Source: Mucilaginibacter phenanthrenivorans | Lineage (GTDB): Bacteria; Bacteroidota; Bacteroidia; Sphingobacteriales; Sphingobacteriaceae | Reading direction: 5' to 3' | Length of the DNA stretch: 64,000 nucleotides | Assembly (NCBI RefSeq): GCF_024721155.1 | Contig: NZ_JAHVAP010000001.1 | Location: 310,001-374,000 of the forward strand | Shown: one piece after another, positions 10,014 to 18,063 of the stretch | Layout of the letters: each line of letters starts with the position of its first letter | How positions within the stretch are numbered: the first letter of the stretch is position 1 | Position numbers and translations under genes: made by a program | The notes under the pieces: generated by a model | Told to the model about the DNA's origin: nothing | The model's input: only the letters and a program-made list of their open reading frames with translations | The model's database searches: none

Positions 10014-10040
10014 TAGCGATGGGTTTCAAATTCATCGCTA
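10014..10040 (+). other. Intercistronic hairpin before the GH92 gene
   Basis: A perfect 8-base-pair stem (TAGCGATG and CATCGCTA) with an 11-base loop begins 11 bases after the GH76 stop. The bases after it are TTCAAGAG, not a T tract. Like the hairpin at 8751-8789, it is more likely a processing or attenuation element inside the operon than an end point. Confidence 0.5.
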
Positions 10041-10098
10041 TTCAAGAGGCTTGAGGACAGTTATTGCTTCCACAGGCCAGTTACCAAATAATACTTAA

Positions 10099-12450
10099 AT
10101 GAGAACAATCAGATCATCCTTTTTCGTGCTGGCGTTGTTGCTGTCAGGGAGCATCGTAAACGCGCAAAGTTTATTAAAATATGTAGATCCGAATATCGGG
10201 ACAGCGCATAGCAGGTGGTTTTTTTATACCCCGGCGGCAGTACCTGGTGGTATGGCAAAGTTAGCGCCGTCAACCAATGCCCATTACGGTAATAACCAGG
10301 GCTGGGAGGCTGTGGGCTATGATACCCGCCAAAACTCCATCGAGGGCTTTGCCCATTTCCATGAATGGCAGCTTGGCGGCGTTAGCTTTATGCCTACAAC
10401 CGGCCCCTTAAAAGTAAAGCCAGGAGCGCTTGATACGCCGAATACCGGCTACCGCTCACACTTCGACCGCAAGAACCAGGTGGCTGAACCGGGATACTAC
10501 AAAGTGTTACTGGATGATTACAATATAACTGCCGAGCTTACAGCAACAAAAAGGGTTGGCTTTCATAGATATACTTTTCCTGAAAGCAATCAATCGCACA
10601 TTATTCTTGACATCGGTAGTGTACAAGGCGAAAGCGGCCCGGTTATGGACGCCGGCGTTAAAATGATTGATGCCACTCATTTTGCTGGCTTTGTGATTAC
10701 CTATCCCAAATATGTAAAAAGCTATGACGAAGGCGGCAGGGTTAATATGTATGTGTATGGCGAGGTAAGCAAAAAGCCTGAAAGTGTTGGCTCATTTACC
10801 GCTGCGGGAGTTACCCAAACTTCGTCATCAGCCAAAGGAATAGGGGCGGGCTTGTTTTTTGATTACAAAACTACCAAAGATGAATCCATTGAAATAAAAG
10901 TAGGGCTTTCTTATACTTCAGAAGCTAACGCCAAATTGAACCTGCAAACGGAAGCGAACAACCTAACCTTTAACCAGGCTAAAATAAACGCGCAAAAAAT
11001 CTGGGAGCGGGAGTTGGGCAGGCTAAAGGTTGAGGGCAGAGATGATACCACCAAAATAAAATTCTACACCGGCCTGTTTCATGCCTTACTGGGGCGAGGG
11101 ATTGCCAGCGATGTTAACGGAGCTTATCCTGCGCATGGCGGAAAAGTTGGACAGTTATCACTTGATGGCCATGGCAAGCAGAGCTATAACTTTATGAATA
11201 CCGATGCTATTTGGGGCGGATTTTGGGATTTAACGCAGTTATGGTCGTTATCATACCCCGGCTGGTATGAGGATTTTGTGCATACGCAATTGCAGATCTA
11301 TAAAGACAAGGGTTGGTTTGGAGATGGAATTGTAAATAGCGAATATGTATCAGGCGTAGGAACGAATTTTGTTGGCTTGACCATAGCGGCAGCTTACCAG
11401 GTCGGGATTCGGAATTATGACGTTAATTATGCTTACCAGGCGGTACTGAACAACGAGCTAGGGTATAAAAATCGGAAGGTAGGATCGGGAAAGATGGATA
11501 CGAAGGCGTTTTTGAAATACGGTTACTCGCCATTTATCGAGGATGATAAAACAGACTCAACAGGTGCGCATTTTTCGGCATCACATACATTGGAATACAG
11601 CTTTAGCGCTTTTGCCGCGGCCCAAATGGCAAAGGACCTGGGTAAAATGGATGACTATAAAAAGCTGATTAAATATTCAAACGGCTGGCGTAATCTTTAT
11701 AACCCGGTGAATAAATTACTTCAGCCTAAAAGAGCAGACGGTACATTTATTGACAAATTTGATCCGTATGCACCATGGCGCGGTTACCAGGAGGGGAATG
11801 CCATGCAGTACACCTACTACGTACCGCAAAACCCGGCAGCTTTGATTTCGACCTTTGGAAAAAAAGATTTCAATACTAAGCTGGATAGTATTTTTATAGA
11901 GTCTGAAAAGGGAGGTTTTGGCGGTGGCAAGGTGATCAACGCTTTTGCCGGAATCAACGCTATTTATAACCATGGCAACGAACCGAGCCTGCATATCTGT
12001 TGGCTGTTCAATTTCTCAGGTAAGCCATGGTTAACCCAGAAATGGACCAGGGTGATCTCTGACGAATTTTATGGAATAGAACCGATCCACGGCTATGGTT
12101 ACGGACAGGATGAGGACCAGGGGCAATTAGGCTCATGGTATGTAATGACCGCGCTCGGTTTGTTCGATGTAAAAGGGTTTACCGATTCAAAACCGATAGT
12201 TGAGCTGGGTAGCCCTGTGTTCGACAAGGCGACCATTAAGCTTGGCAATAATAGAACGCTTACTATCGAAACGAAAAATAATTCGAAGAAAAATATGTAC
12301 GTGCAGTCGGTTCTGTTTAATGGTAAGCCATTAAACAATTGCTGGTTGTACCGGGATGAACTGATGAAGGGTGGTACAATGGTATTTACTATGGGTAGCC
12401 AGCCAAATAAGGCATGGGGAAGTAAAACACCGCCGCCATCTGTACAGTAG
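10099..12450 (+). CDS. GH92 family exo-alpha-mannosidase
   Basis: A calcium-dependent exo-alpha-mannosidase that removes mannose side chains, most often alpha-1,2 or alpha-1,3. A plain signal peptide ends around VNA-QS (residue 22) without a lipobox, which points to the periplasm. The N-terminal beta-sandwich starts LLKYVDPNIGTAHSRWFF, with PGGMAKLAPSTN and the HEWQLGG segment following. The catalytic (alpha/alpha)6 domain carries YQEGNAMQYTY, with E565 fitting the general acid, and GQDEDQGQLGSWYVM, with D671 and D673 fitting the paired base residues known for this family; GNEPSLHICWLFNFSG supplies further active-site residues. The 783 residues match single-domain family members. It sits between two GH76 genes, so it acts with them. 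Confidence 0.95.
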   Translation: MRTIRSSFFVLALLLSGSIVNAQSLLKYVDPNIGTAHSRWFFYTPAAVPGGMAKLAPSTNAHYGNNQGWEAVGYDTRQNSIEGFAHFHEWQLGGVSFMPTTGPLKVKPGALDTPNTGYRSHFDRKNQVAEPGYYKVLLDDYNITAELTATKRVGFHRYTFPESNQSHIILDIGSVQGESGPVMDAGVKMIDATHFAGFVITYPKYVKSYDEGGRVNMYVYGEVSKKPESVGSFTAAGVTQTSSSAKGIGAGLFFDYKTTKDESIEIKVGLSYTSEANAKLNLQTEANNLTFNQAKINAQKIWERELGRLKVEGRDDTTKIKFYTGLFHALLGRGIASDVNGAYPAHGGKVGQLSLDGHGKQSYNFMNTDAIWGGFWDLTQLWSLSYPGWYEDFVHTQLQIYKDKGWFGDGIVNSEYVSGVGTNFVGLTIAAAYQVGIRNYDVNYAYQAVLNNELGYKNRKVGSGKMDTKAFLKYGYSPFIEDDKTDSTGAHFSASHTLEYSFSAFAAAQMAKDLGKMDDYKKLIKYSNGWRNLYNPVNKLLQPKRADGTFIDKFDPYAPWRGYQEGNAMQYTYYVPQNPAALISTFGKKDFNTKLDSIFIESEKGGFGGGKVINAFAGINAIYNHGNEPSLHICWLFNFSGKPWLTQKWTRVISDEFYGIEPIHGYGYGQDEDQGQLGSWYVMTALGLFDVKGFTDSKPIVELGSPVFDKATIKLGNNRTLTIETKNNSKKNMYVQSVLFNGKPLNNCWLYRDELMKGGTMVFTMGSQPNKAWGSKTPPPSVQ

Positions 12451-12487
12451 TTATTGTTTAAGAAGATCATCTACCTAAAATAGAAAA

Positions 12488-13696
12488 ATGGATTTAAAGC
12501 CAGTTAAAATATGGCCTATGCTGGTGTTTTTGACCGGTATATTAATGTCGCAAGAAGTTGCTGACGCACAGCAGCGCACAAAATCAGCTGAGTATCTGCG
12601 CCGGGCGGAATTGATGTACAATAATATTCAAAAGTATTACCGGGTGCCGGCACACCCGCATCTTTATCTTGAAAATTTCCCATCATCAAAGCACGATTCC
12701 CTCGATTATATGCAGGGAAGCAAGGTCAAGGAAAAGGAAGTGAGCTTTTTATGGCCTTATTCGGGTGTATTTTCGGCGACAAATGTGCTGCTGCATATTC
12801 CATCCCAAAGAAAAAAATATTTGCCGTACCTGGCTGATATGGCTGCCGGAATGGAAACTTATCGGGATACCACCCGAATGCCTGTTGGCTACCAGGCTTA
12901 TCCGTCGATGTTTGAAAAGGCCGACAGGTATTATGATGACAATGGCCTTGTGGGGATAGAATACATGGAGTCTTATTTTAATACGAAGAGCGCAGTATAT
13001 CTTAACAGGGCAAAGGATGTTTTTAAGTTTATCATCAGCGGATGGGATGACCGGCTTGGCGGCGGCGTGTACTGGGTAGAGGGGCATAAGGACCAGAAGC
13101 CGGCGTGTAGTAATGGTATGGACCTGCTGGTGGCGTTCAAGCTTTATAAGGCAACAAGGGATTCTTATTATTTAACCTGGGGTAAACGTTTTTATAACTG
13201 GATGGAAGCCAACCTGCGTAATCCTGACGGTGTTTTTTACAACGATAAAAAAACGACCGACGGCGCTGTTAACGAAACTTACTGGACGTATAATTCAGGC
13301 GCAGTACTGGAGGCAGCGGTAATGTTGTACCAATTTACCGGCGAGAAAAAATACCTGGCCGAGGCGCAAATTATCGCCAAAAACACAACGCAACATTTTA
13401 TTGATTTAAAGCATGATGCAAACCTATCCATGCAGATAGACCTGCCGTGGTTTGTAACAGTATTGGCCCGTGGATACCAGGCATTATATAAGGTGGGCGG
13501 TAATTATGTTTACTTGTCGGCTTTAGAGAAGAACCTTGATTATGCATGGGAAAATACCCGCGATAAGTATGGCTTCTTAACAAAAAGCTGGACGACCAAT
13601 GCGACAGAAATGGCTAAGCCTAAATGGCTGCTGGATGAGGCGTGCATAGCGGAACTGTACGCGCGGTTAAGCGAAGTGGAGAGCGGACGTAAATAG
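12488..13696 (+). CDS. GH76 alpha-1,6-mannanase, non-lipidated (periplasmic)
   Basis: A second type of GH76 enzyme. The signal peptide ends near VADA-QQ and lacks a lipobox cysteine, so the protein should be soluble in the periplasm and shorten imported fragments rather than attack polymer outside. The catalytic aspartate pair is in YYDDNGLVGIEYMESY (D150, D151); the conserved GGGVYWVEG, SNGMDLLVAFKLYKAT and YWTYNSGAVLEAAVMLYQ segments follow in family order. At 402 residues it is a one-domain enzyme. It is clearly more distant from the two lipidated GH76 proteins of the locus than they are from one another. The gene begins 37 bases after the GH92 stop. Confidence 0.9.
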   Translation: MDLKPVKIWPMLVFLTGILMSQEVADAQQRTKSAEYLRRAELMYNNIQKYYRVPAHPHLYLENFPSSKHDSLDYMQGSKVKEKEVSFLWPYSGVFSATNVLLHIPSQRKKYLPYLADMAAGMETYRDTTRMPVGYQAYPSMFEKADRYYDDNGLVGIEYMESYFNTKSAVYLNRAKDVFKFIISGWDDRLGGGVYWVEGHKDQKPACSNGMDLLVAFKLYKATRDSYYLTWGKRFYNWMEANLRNPDGVFYNDKKTTDGAVNETYWTYNSGAVLEAAVMLYQFTGEKKYLAEAQIIAKNTTQHFIDLKHDANLSMQIDLPWFVTVLARGYQALYKVGGNYVYLSALEKNLDYAWENTRDKYGFLTKSWTTNATEMAKPKWLLDEACIAELYARLSEVESGRK

Positions 13697-13749
13697 CAAT
13701 TGGCGAACGATGTGATAATTAAAACGGCGGATAGTTGAGTTATGTCGAC

Positions 13750-13769
13750 AATAATGTACATACATTATT
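13750..13769. promoter_or_regulatory. Near-perfect palindrome upstream of the third GH76 gene
   Basis: Arms AATAATGTA and TACATTATT are separated by two bases, about 78 bases before the ATG of the last gene of the locus. The symmetry fits an operator or a weak AT-rich hairpin. No convincing TAnnTTTG promoter box was found beside it, so its role is open. Confidence 0.4.
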
Positions 13770-13846
13770 ACATATAAACCTCTATTGAAGCAGATCTGTG
13801 TTGGATGAAATTAAAGGTAACGAAACCAAATTTTAAAACCTGATAT

Positions 13847-15061
13847 ATGAAAAAACAACACTTAGTTAAAGGCCTGGCAGCATTGTTAATGCTGGCATCA
13901 GTCGGATCCTGTAAAAAGGAGATCAAAAGTTCCACTTCACCACAACTTTCAAAAAAGGACATTAAAACGCCGTTAAACAGCAGTTCGGCCTATTGGAACC
14001 TTGCCCAGCAAACGCACAGCTTTGTTGTCGGTAATATCCTTACAACCTACAACAGTTACCGGGTAAACACCACCACCAACAGCTGTTATGAATGGTATAA
14101 CGCCAGCCAGATCTACGCCGATGCCGCATTTGTAGCCGTTGGTGATTCGCGCTACGCGGCGTATATGAATAACAGCTATACATGGATGGGGCACATGTGG
14201 AACACGGGATCAAGCCTGGGTGGCTATTTTTCAGCGGCGAACACCGATGGTTCGGGGGCGGGCGGAGACCAGTATGTAGATGATAATGCCTTAACAGGGG
14301 TTACTTATCTTGATGCCTATAATGTAACCACCGGGACGACACAAACCAACTACTTAAATTCGGCCAAGGCTATTGCCAACTGGCTGATGAACAGCGGCCA
14401 GTGGGATACTACTTACGGTGGTGGTTTTTGGTGGCATACCGGCACACACGACCTTAAGCCCACCCAGACCAACGGCCTTACCATGCAATTGTTTTTGCGT
14501 CTGTATCAAATTACGGGACAAAGCTTTTACCTCAGTTGGGCCAATTCCGTACGTACATGGCTTGAGGGGAACATGTATGATAGCACTTCAGGTTTATACA
14601 TCTGGAAAATTGATGGCGCAGGGGCAGGGACCAAGCACACCGAGAAATTCACTTACGATAATGCCATTATGCTGGAAGCCGATCTTTTATATGCAACTAT
14701 TGCTGCTGCACCAACCTACACTACCAAGGCACAAAATTTAGGTATAGCCATGAATACTACTTTGTGGAACAGCACCTATCATGTTTACATTTTTAATACA
14801 ACCGACGGCAGGATCAACCCTGCCTGGTGTGTATGGGGATCACAGGCAATGATCAAACTTTACCAGGCGGATGGTAATACCGCCTGGCTTGACTACGCTC
14901 AGCAAAATATCGATTATATGAACAGCAAGCTGCGCAACAATACCACGTTCGGCTATCACAGCTTTTGCAATTTTGATGGCAGCAACCTGATCAATGATTA
15001 TGAGGGTGTTGACCAGGCATGGATGCAGCGTACACAGGCATTGTTGTCAAATTATCGATAA
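13847..15061 (+). CDS. GH76 endo-alpha-1,6-mannanase, lipoprotein (second copy)
   Basis: A surface alpha-mannanase closely parallel to the one at 8804-10003. The lipobox is SVGSC (cysteine 22) followed by a charged, serine-rich linker. Catalytic aspartates D145 and D146 lie in QYVDDNALTG. Shared segments with the other lipidated copy include WYNASQIYADAA, GGGFWWHTG, KPTQTNGL, FTYDNAIMLEADLLYA and the C-terminal EGVDQAWMQR. The spacer of 150 bases before it is the longest inside the locus and holds a palindrome, so it may have its own control as well as read-through from upstream. A terminator follows. Two similar surface enzymes could differ in preference for branched and debranched mannan; that is speculation. 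Confidence 0.92.
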   Translation: MKKQHLVKGLAALLMLASVGSCKKEIKSSTSPQLSKKDIKTPLNSSSAYWNLAQQTHSFVVGNILTTYNSYRVNTTTNSCYEWYNASQIYADAAFVAVGDSRYAAYMNNSYTWMGHMWNTGSSLGGYFSAANTDGSGAGGDQYVDDNALTGVTYLDAYNVTTGTTQTNYLNSAKAIANWLMNSGQWDTTYGGGFWWHTGTHDLKPTQTNGLTMQLFLRLYQITGQSFYLSWANSVRTWLEGNMYDSTSGLYIWKIDGAGAGTKHTEKFTYDNAIMLEADLLYATIAAAPTYTTKAQNLGIAMNTTLWNSTYHVYIFNTTDGRINPAWCVWGSQAMIKLYQADGNTAWLDYAQQNIDYMNSKLRNNTTFGYHSFCNFDGSNLINDYEGVDQAWMQRTQALLSNYR

Positions 15062-15111
15062 GAAGTACTAGGATAAGCATATTGATCTATATGCAGATTT
15101 AGTTGGTTAAG

Positions 15112-15146
15112 GCGTTCCGGGATGAGATCCGGAGCGCATTTTTATT
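15112..15146 (+). terminator. Rho-independent terminator of the mannan locus
   Basis: An imperfect GC-rich stem (GCGTTCCGGGAT with ATCCGGAGCGC, GAG loop) is followed by ATTTTTATT. It lies 50 bases past the last GH76 stop and marks the end of the mannan operon. Confidence 0.75.
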
Positions 15147-15233
15147 GTACAAAAAAGACGCTGAATAACGATTTGGGTGATTGTTTATTCCTATCGGTTA
15201 CATTTGCCCGGTTAAATTTTATTTTTCAAATAA

Positions 15234-15266
15234 TTTGTTAATCTCAATATTTCTATTCTATATTTG
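15234..15266 (+). promoter_or_regulatory. Bacteroidetes-type promoter of the ABC/GntR operon
   Basis: A -33 box TTTG (15234-15237) and a -7 box TATATTTG (15259-15266, consensus TAnnTTTG) are separated by 21 bases, matching the known vegetative promoter form of this phylum. Transcription should start near 15270, inside the palindrome described next and about 33 bases before the first ATG. Confidence 0.8.
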
Positions 15267-15267
15267 T

Positions 15268-15291
15268 AGTGTACTATTATACTAATACACT
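15268..15291. promoter_or_regulatory. Likely GntR (YtrA-type) operator AGTGTA-N12-TACACT
   Basis: A 24-base palindrome with perfect outer half-sites AGTGTA and TACACT, in which 10 of 12 positions pair overall. It begins 2 bases after the -7 box and covers the expected transcription start, so a bound protein would block initiation. The half-sites are the same as those reported for the Bacillus YtrA repressor (there with a 13-base spacer, from memory). The GntR gene of the same operon is the obvious ligand; autorepression is inferred. Confidence 0.7.
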
Positions 15292-15302
15292 GTAGTGATA
15301 AA

Positions 15303-16148
15303 ATGATAGAAATTAAAGGCTTATGTTTTGGTTACCGGCGTAAACCACTGCTTTTTAAGGACCTGGATCTTAACTTAAGTGAGGGCCATATTTATGGTTT
15401 GCTTGGAAAGAATGGGGCCGGTAAATCAACCCTGCTAAAAAATATGATCGGCCTGGCTTATCCTGAAAAGGGGAAAGTGTTATTTAACGGGAGCAATGTT
15501 GCGGGTCGGCCGGTGTCAGTTTTGGAGGATGTTTACTTTTTAGCAGAGGAACTGTTCGTACCGTCATTAACGCCGGGTCAGTTTGTGACTAATACCGGAG
15601 TTTTTTATCCCAAATTCAGCATCGCAGATTTTTATCAATACCTTAAAGTGCTTGATATCGATCCTGATTCAGTAATGGATAAGCAATCATTCGGACAGCA
15701 AAAAAAGACGATGATCGCATTCGGACTTGCTACCAATACCAGTTTGCTGATAATGGATGAGCCTACCAATGGGCTTGATATTCCATCAAAGGTTCAGTTC
15801 CGCAAATTAATTGCCTCTGTTTTAACCGAAGACCGTTGTATAGTTATCTCCACTCACCAGGTGAGGGACCTTGATAGCCTGATCGATACATTGCTAATCC
15901 TACACGATCGGGAAATTGTTGTAAACAGCACAGTTGAGGAAATAACTGAAAGGATAACCTTTGGCGTATTTGACAATACAAAAAATTTGGATGTGTTGTA
16001 TGAAGAAGACGGAATGCGTGGCAAAAATGCCATCATCAAAAATACTAACGGAAAGTTTAGCAAGATTGATCTTGAGCTATTTTTTAATGCGGTAACTCAG
16101 GGTAATAATTCACTTATAAAAATTCTTAACGCCGCTGAATATGAATAA
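15303..16148 (+). CDS. ABC transporter ATP-binding protein
   Basis: The ATPase of an ABC-2-type transporter. Walker A is GKNGAGKS (residues 35-42), Walker B is LLIMDEPTNGLD, and the switch histidine is in VISTHQ. The signature loop reads SFGQQKK instead of the usual LSGGQ, a variation seen in YtrB/EcsA-like ATPases. About 70 residues after the H-loop form a family-specific tail. It is the first gene behind the palindrome-controlled promoter; its last 8 bases overlap the start of the membrane-protein gene, so the two are translationally coupled and probably form one transporter. The substrate is unknown. By analogy with YtrA-controlled systems, export in response to envelope-active compounds is possible but unproved. 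Confidence 0.88.
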   Translation: MIEIKGLCFGYRRKPLLFKDLDLNLSEGHIYGLLGKNGAGKSTLLKNMIGLAYPEKGKVLFNGSNVAGRPVSVLEDVYFLAEELFVPSLTPGQFVTNTGVFYPKFSIADFYQYLKVLDIDPDSVMDKQSFGQQKKTMIAFGLATNTSLLIMDEPTNGLDIPSKVQFRKLIASVLTEDRCIVISTHQVRDLDSLIDTLLILHDREIVVNSTVEEITERITFGVFDNTKNLDVLYEEDGMRGKNAIIKNTNGKFSKIDLELFFNAVTQGNNSLIKILNAAEYE

Positions 16149-16911
16149 CGTGTTTAATTTAAAACGGTTTGGCCGTTTGTTTAAAAAACAATTTTCGGAG
16201 CATTACAAAACATACCTTATGGCGTTATCTGTGCTATTAGGTGTGATGCTGGTGGGGGGCAGCTTTTTAGTCTATTTGATAGGTGAACCTATTGATCTGA
16301 GTATGCAGGTGGTACTTTTTGTAGTGATATTCTATCTGGCAGGAACTATTTTCACAAGTTCCATATTTGCTGATACAGGCAATCATACCAAGGCCATTGC
16401 TTATTTTACTTTACCGGCATCCCATTTTGAAAAATTCCTGGTTGGCTGGTTGTTTTCCTACGTAATATTCACGTTGGTTTACACGGGCAGTTTTTACCTT
16501 GTATTATTATTCTTGCTAAATATTAAACATTGGCCAAATCAGCACATCACCGTACTTAATATTTTTTCAGGCGAAACACAGATACTTTTTATAGCCTTCT
16601 CATTACTTCATAGCATATCAATTTGGGGCGCAGTTTTTTTTAAGCGGCTGCATTTTATACAAACCGCCTTTTGCTTTTTTATTTCGGTAGTGATGCTAAC
16701 GCTCGTTAACACCTCATTTATTGAATCTATGGTAGGCCGGCAGGTTAGGCCGGCGACTCCTTTTAGTAACATCATGTTTTATGAAAATAACAGGAATATA
16801 GCAGTAGCAGTATCCCGACATGACGATACGTTAATTTTTTGGATTTTGGTCAGCGTAACTGTAATTTTTTGGATTGCAGCATATTATAGGTTAAAGGAAA
16901 GGCAGGTATAG
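16141..16911 (+). CDS. ABC-2-like membrane permease subunit
   Basis: A 256-residue membrane protein with about six hydrophobic segments: residues roughly 25-50, 55-80, 105-130, 150-172, 178-200 and the C-terminal FWILVSVTVIFWIAAYY. It has no recognised enzymatic motif. The ATG lies within the last 8 bases of the preceding ATPase gene, and the GntR gene starts 4 bases after its stop. This fits the transmembrane half of a small ABC exporter. Sequence families of this kind are poorly conserved, so the label rests on topology and position rather than on a motif. Confidence 0.7.
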   Translation: MNNVFNLKRFGRLFKKQFSEHYKTYLMALSVLLGVMLVGGSFLVYLIGEPIDLSMQVVLFVVIFYLAGTIFTSSIFADTGNHTKAIAYFTLPASHFEKFLVGWLFSYVIFTLVYTGSFYLVLLFLLNIKHWPNQHITVLNIFSGETQILFIAFSLLHSISIWGAVFFKRLHFIQTAFCFFISVVMLTLVNTSFIESMVGRQVRPATPFSNIMFYENNRNIAVAVSRHDDTLIFWILVSVTVIFWIAAYYRLKERQV

Positions 16912-16915
16912 GGAT

Positions 16916-17317
16916 ATGGAATTTAAAGATAACGAAGCCATATACCTGCAAATAGCGGCTTATGTGTGCGATAATATCCTGCTTGACAAATGGCCGCCGG
17001 AACAAAAGATTCCGTCGGTGCGGGACCTGGCTATTGAACTGGAGGTAAATCCAAACACGGTAATGCGATCGTACGAGTTTTTGCAGAAGCAGGAAGTGGT
17101 TTACAACAAGCGGGGATTGGGGCTGTTTGTAGCCGCTGACGGTTACGAAACGGTAAAACGGCTGCGTAAAGAAAATTTCCTAGCACAAAACCTGCCCGAA
17201 CTATTTAAAAATATGTACCTGCTGGATATTTCTGCAAAAGAGATAGAAGAGCGGTTTGAAAGTTTTAAATCAGCAAATTACAGCACAACAACAGACAAAA
17301 AGAACGATGAAAACTAG
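16916..17317 (+). CDS. GntR-family transcriptional regulator, YtrA subfamily
   Basis: A short (133-residue) repressor-like protein with only the winged-helix domain and a small helical tail, as in the YtrA subfamily. The DNA-binding part covers about residues 8-75 with IYLQIAAYV, KIPSVRDLAIELEVNPNTV (helix-turn-helix) and YEFLQKQEVVYNKRGLGLFV (wing). The C-terminal segment is too short to bind a metabolite, which is normal for this group; they usually answer to envelope stress or ATPase partners by unknown means. It lies within the operon it most likely controls through the palindrome at 15268-15291. Its last 11 bases overlap the next gene. Confidence 0.88.
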   Translation: MEFKDNEAIYLQIAAYVCDNILLDKWPPEQKIPSVRDLAIELEVNPNTVMRSYEFLQKQEVVYNKRGLGLFVAADGYETVKRLRKENFLAQNLPELFKNMYLLDISAKEIEERFESFKSANYSTTTDKKNDEN

Positions 17318-18044
17318 TATTAAACTAACGATAGCTGCTGTTTTACTGATGGTAACATCAATGGTGTTTTATGACCTTATGCTTAGGAAATCGTTTCTTA
17401 GCGGCATCTATAAGGATCAGTTTAATGATTATGTAACGTTAGATTTTAAGGATTTTAACGCAATAAAACTGGGCGCTTCAACCGCTGTAAATGTTATTGT
17501 TAAACAAGGCGCATTTAGCGTACGTATTGATCCTATCGCAAAGGAATATACTATCGTAAAACAAGTTGGAAAAACACTTTATATAGACACCGCTTTTCCG
17601 GGAGGGTTTCTAAATGCCCGGGGAGCGTATGTGATGACGATAACCTGTCCCGATCTTAAAAGATTTGATGCAGATGCGATTTACATGGCGGGCGACCGGC
17701 AGATTACAGATACACTCGCAAGTGAGGATTTTAAATGGCGGCCAACCATTATCAGCGGTTTTACACTTGATAGTTTAAGACTTTTCGAAACGCACGCGAG
17801 CTCAATAATTCTCCAGCAAAATAATATTGGGGCATTTACTGCTACGGTTGGGTTAGCTAAAGGGAGCAGGTCGGACTTAACAATCCTTGAGGATAATCAA
17901 TTAAAAAAAGCAAGTTTAATTATACTTAACAGAAGCCAGCTTCAATTACGTGAAGCTGCCATCCAAAACCTGGATTACCAAATTGCAGATAGCGCCAAAT
18001 TAATATTAACCGGCGCTGCTACCAAATCACTCATAAAAAAATAA
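17307..18044 (+). CDS. Membrane-anchored GIN/DUF2807-like protein
   Basis: A 245-residue protein that I recognise only in part. I chose the ATG at 17307 rather than an in-frame upstream codon because it gives a clean N-terminal anchor (KLTIAAVLLMVTSMVFYDLML) and overlaps the GntR stop by 11 bases, as in coupled genes. After the anchor, residues 40-240 are a repetitive beta pattern (FNAIKLGASTAVNVIVKQG, LKRFDADAIYMAGD, LDSLRLFETHASSI, LTILEDNQLKKASLIIL) like the head GIN domain (DUF2807), a beta-helix-like fold common in Bacteroidetes. It probably sits outside the inner membrane. Why an ABC operon should carry it is unknown; it could be a sensing or scaffolding partner. Confidence 0.65.
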   Translation: MKTSIKLTIAAVLLMVTSMVFYDLMLRKSFLSGIYKDQFNDYVTLDFKDFNAIKLGASTAVNVIVKQGAFSVRIDPIAKEYTIVKQVGKTLYIDTAFPGGFLNARGAYVMTITCPDLKRFDADAIYMAGDRQITDTLASEDFKWRPTIISGFTLDSLRLFETHASSIILQQNNIGAFTATVGLAKGSRSDLTILEDNQLKKASLIILNRSQLQLREAAIQNLDYQIADSAKLILTGAATKSLIKK

Positions 18045-18063
18045 CCCTTAAACTTTAACAGAT

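Noticed and set aside
15660..15740. The first ATPase as a pseudogene because of the altered signature loop
   Set aside because: SFGQQKK is a known type of variation in this ATPase branch, and Walker A, Walker B and the H-loop are intact.
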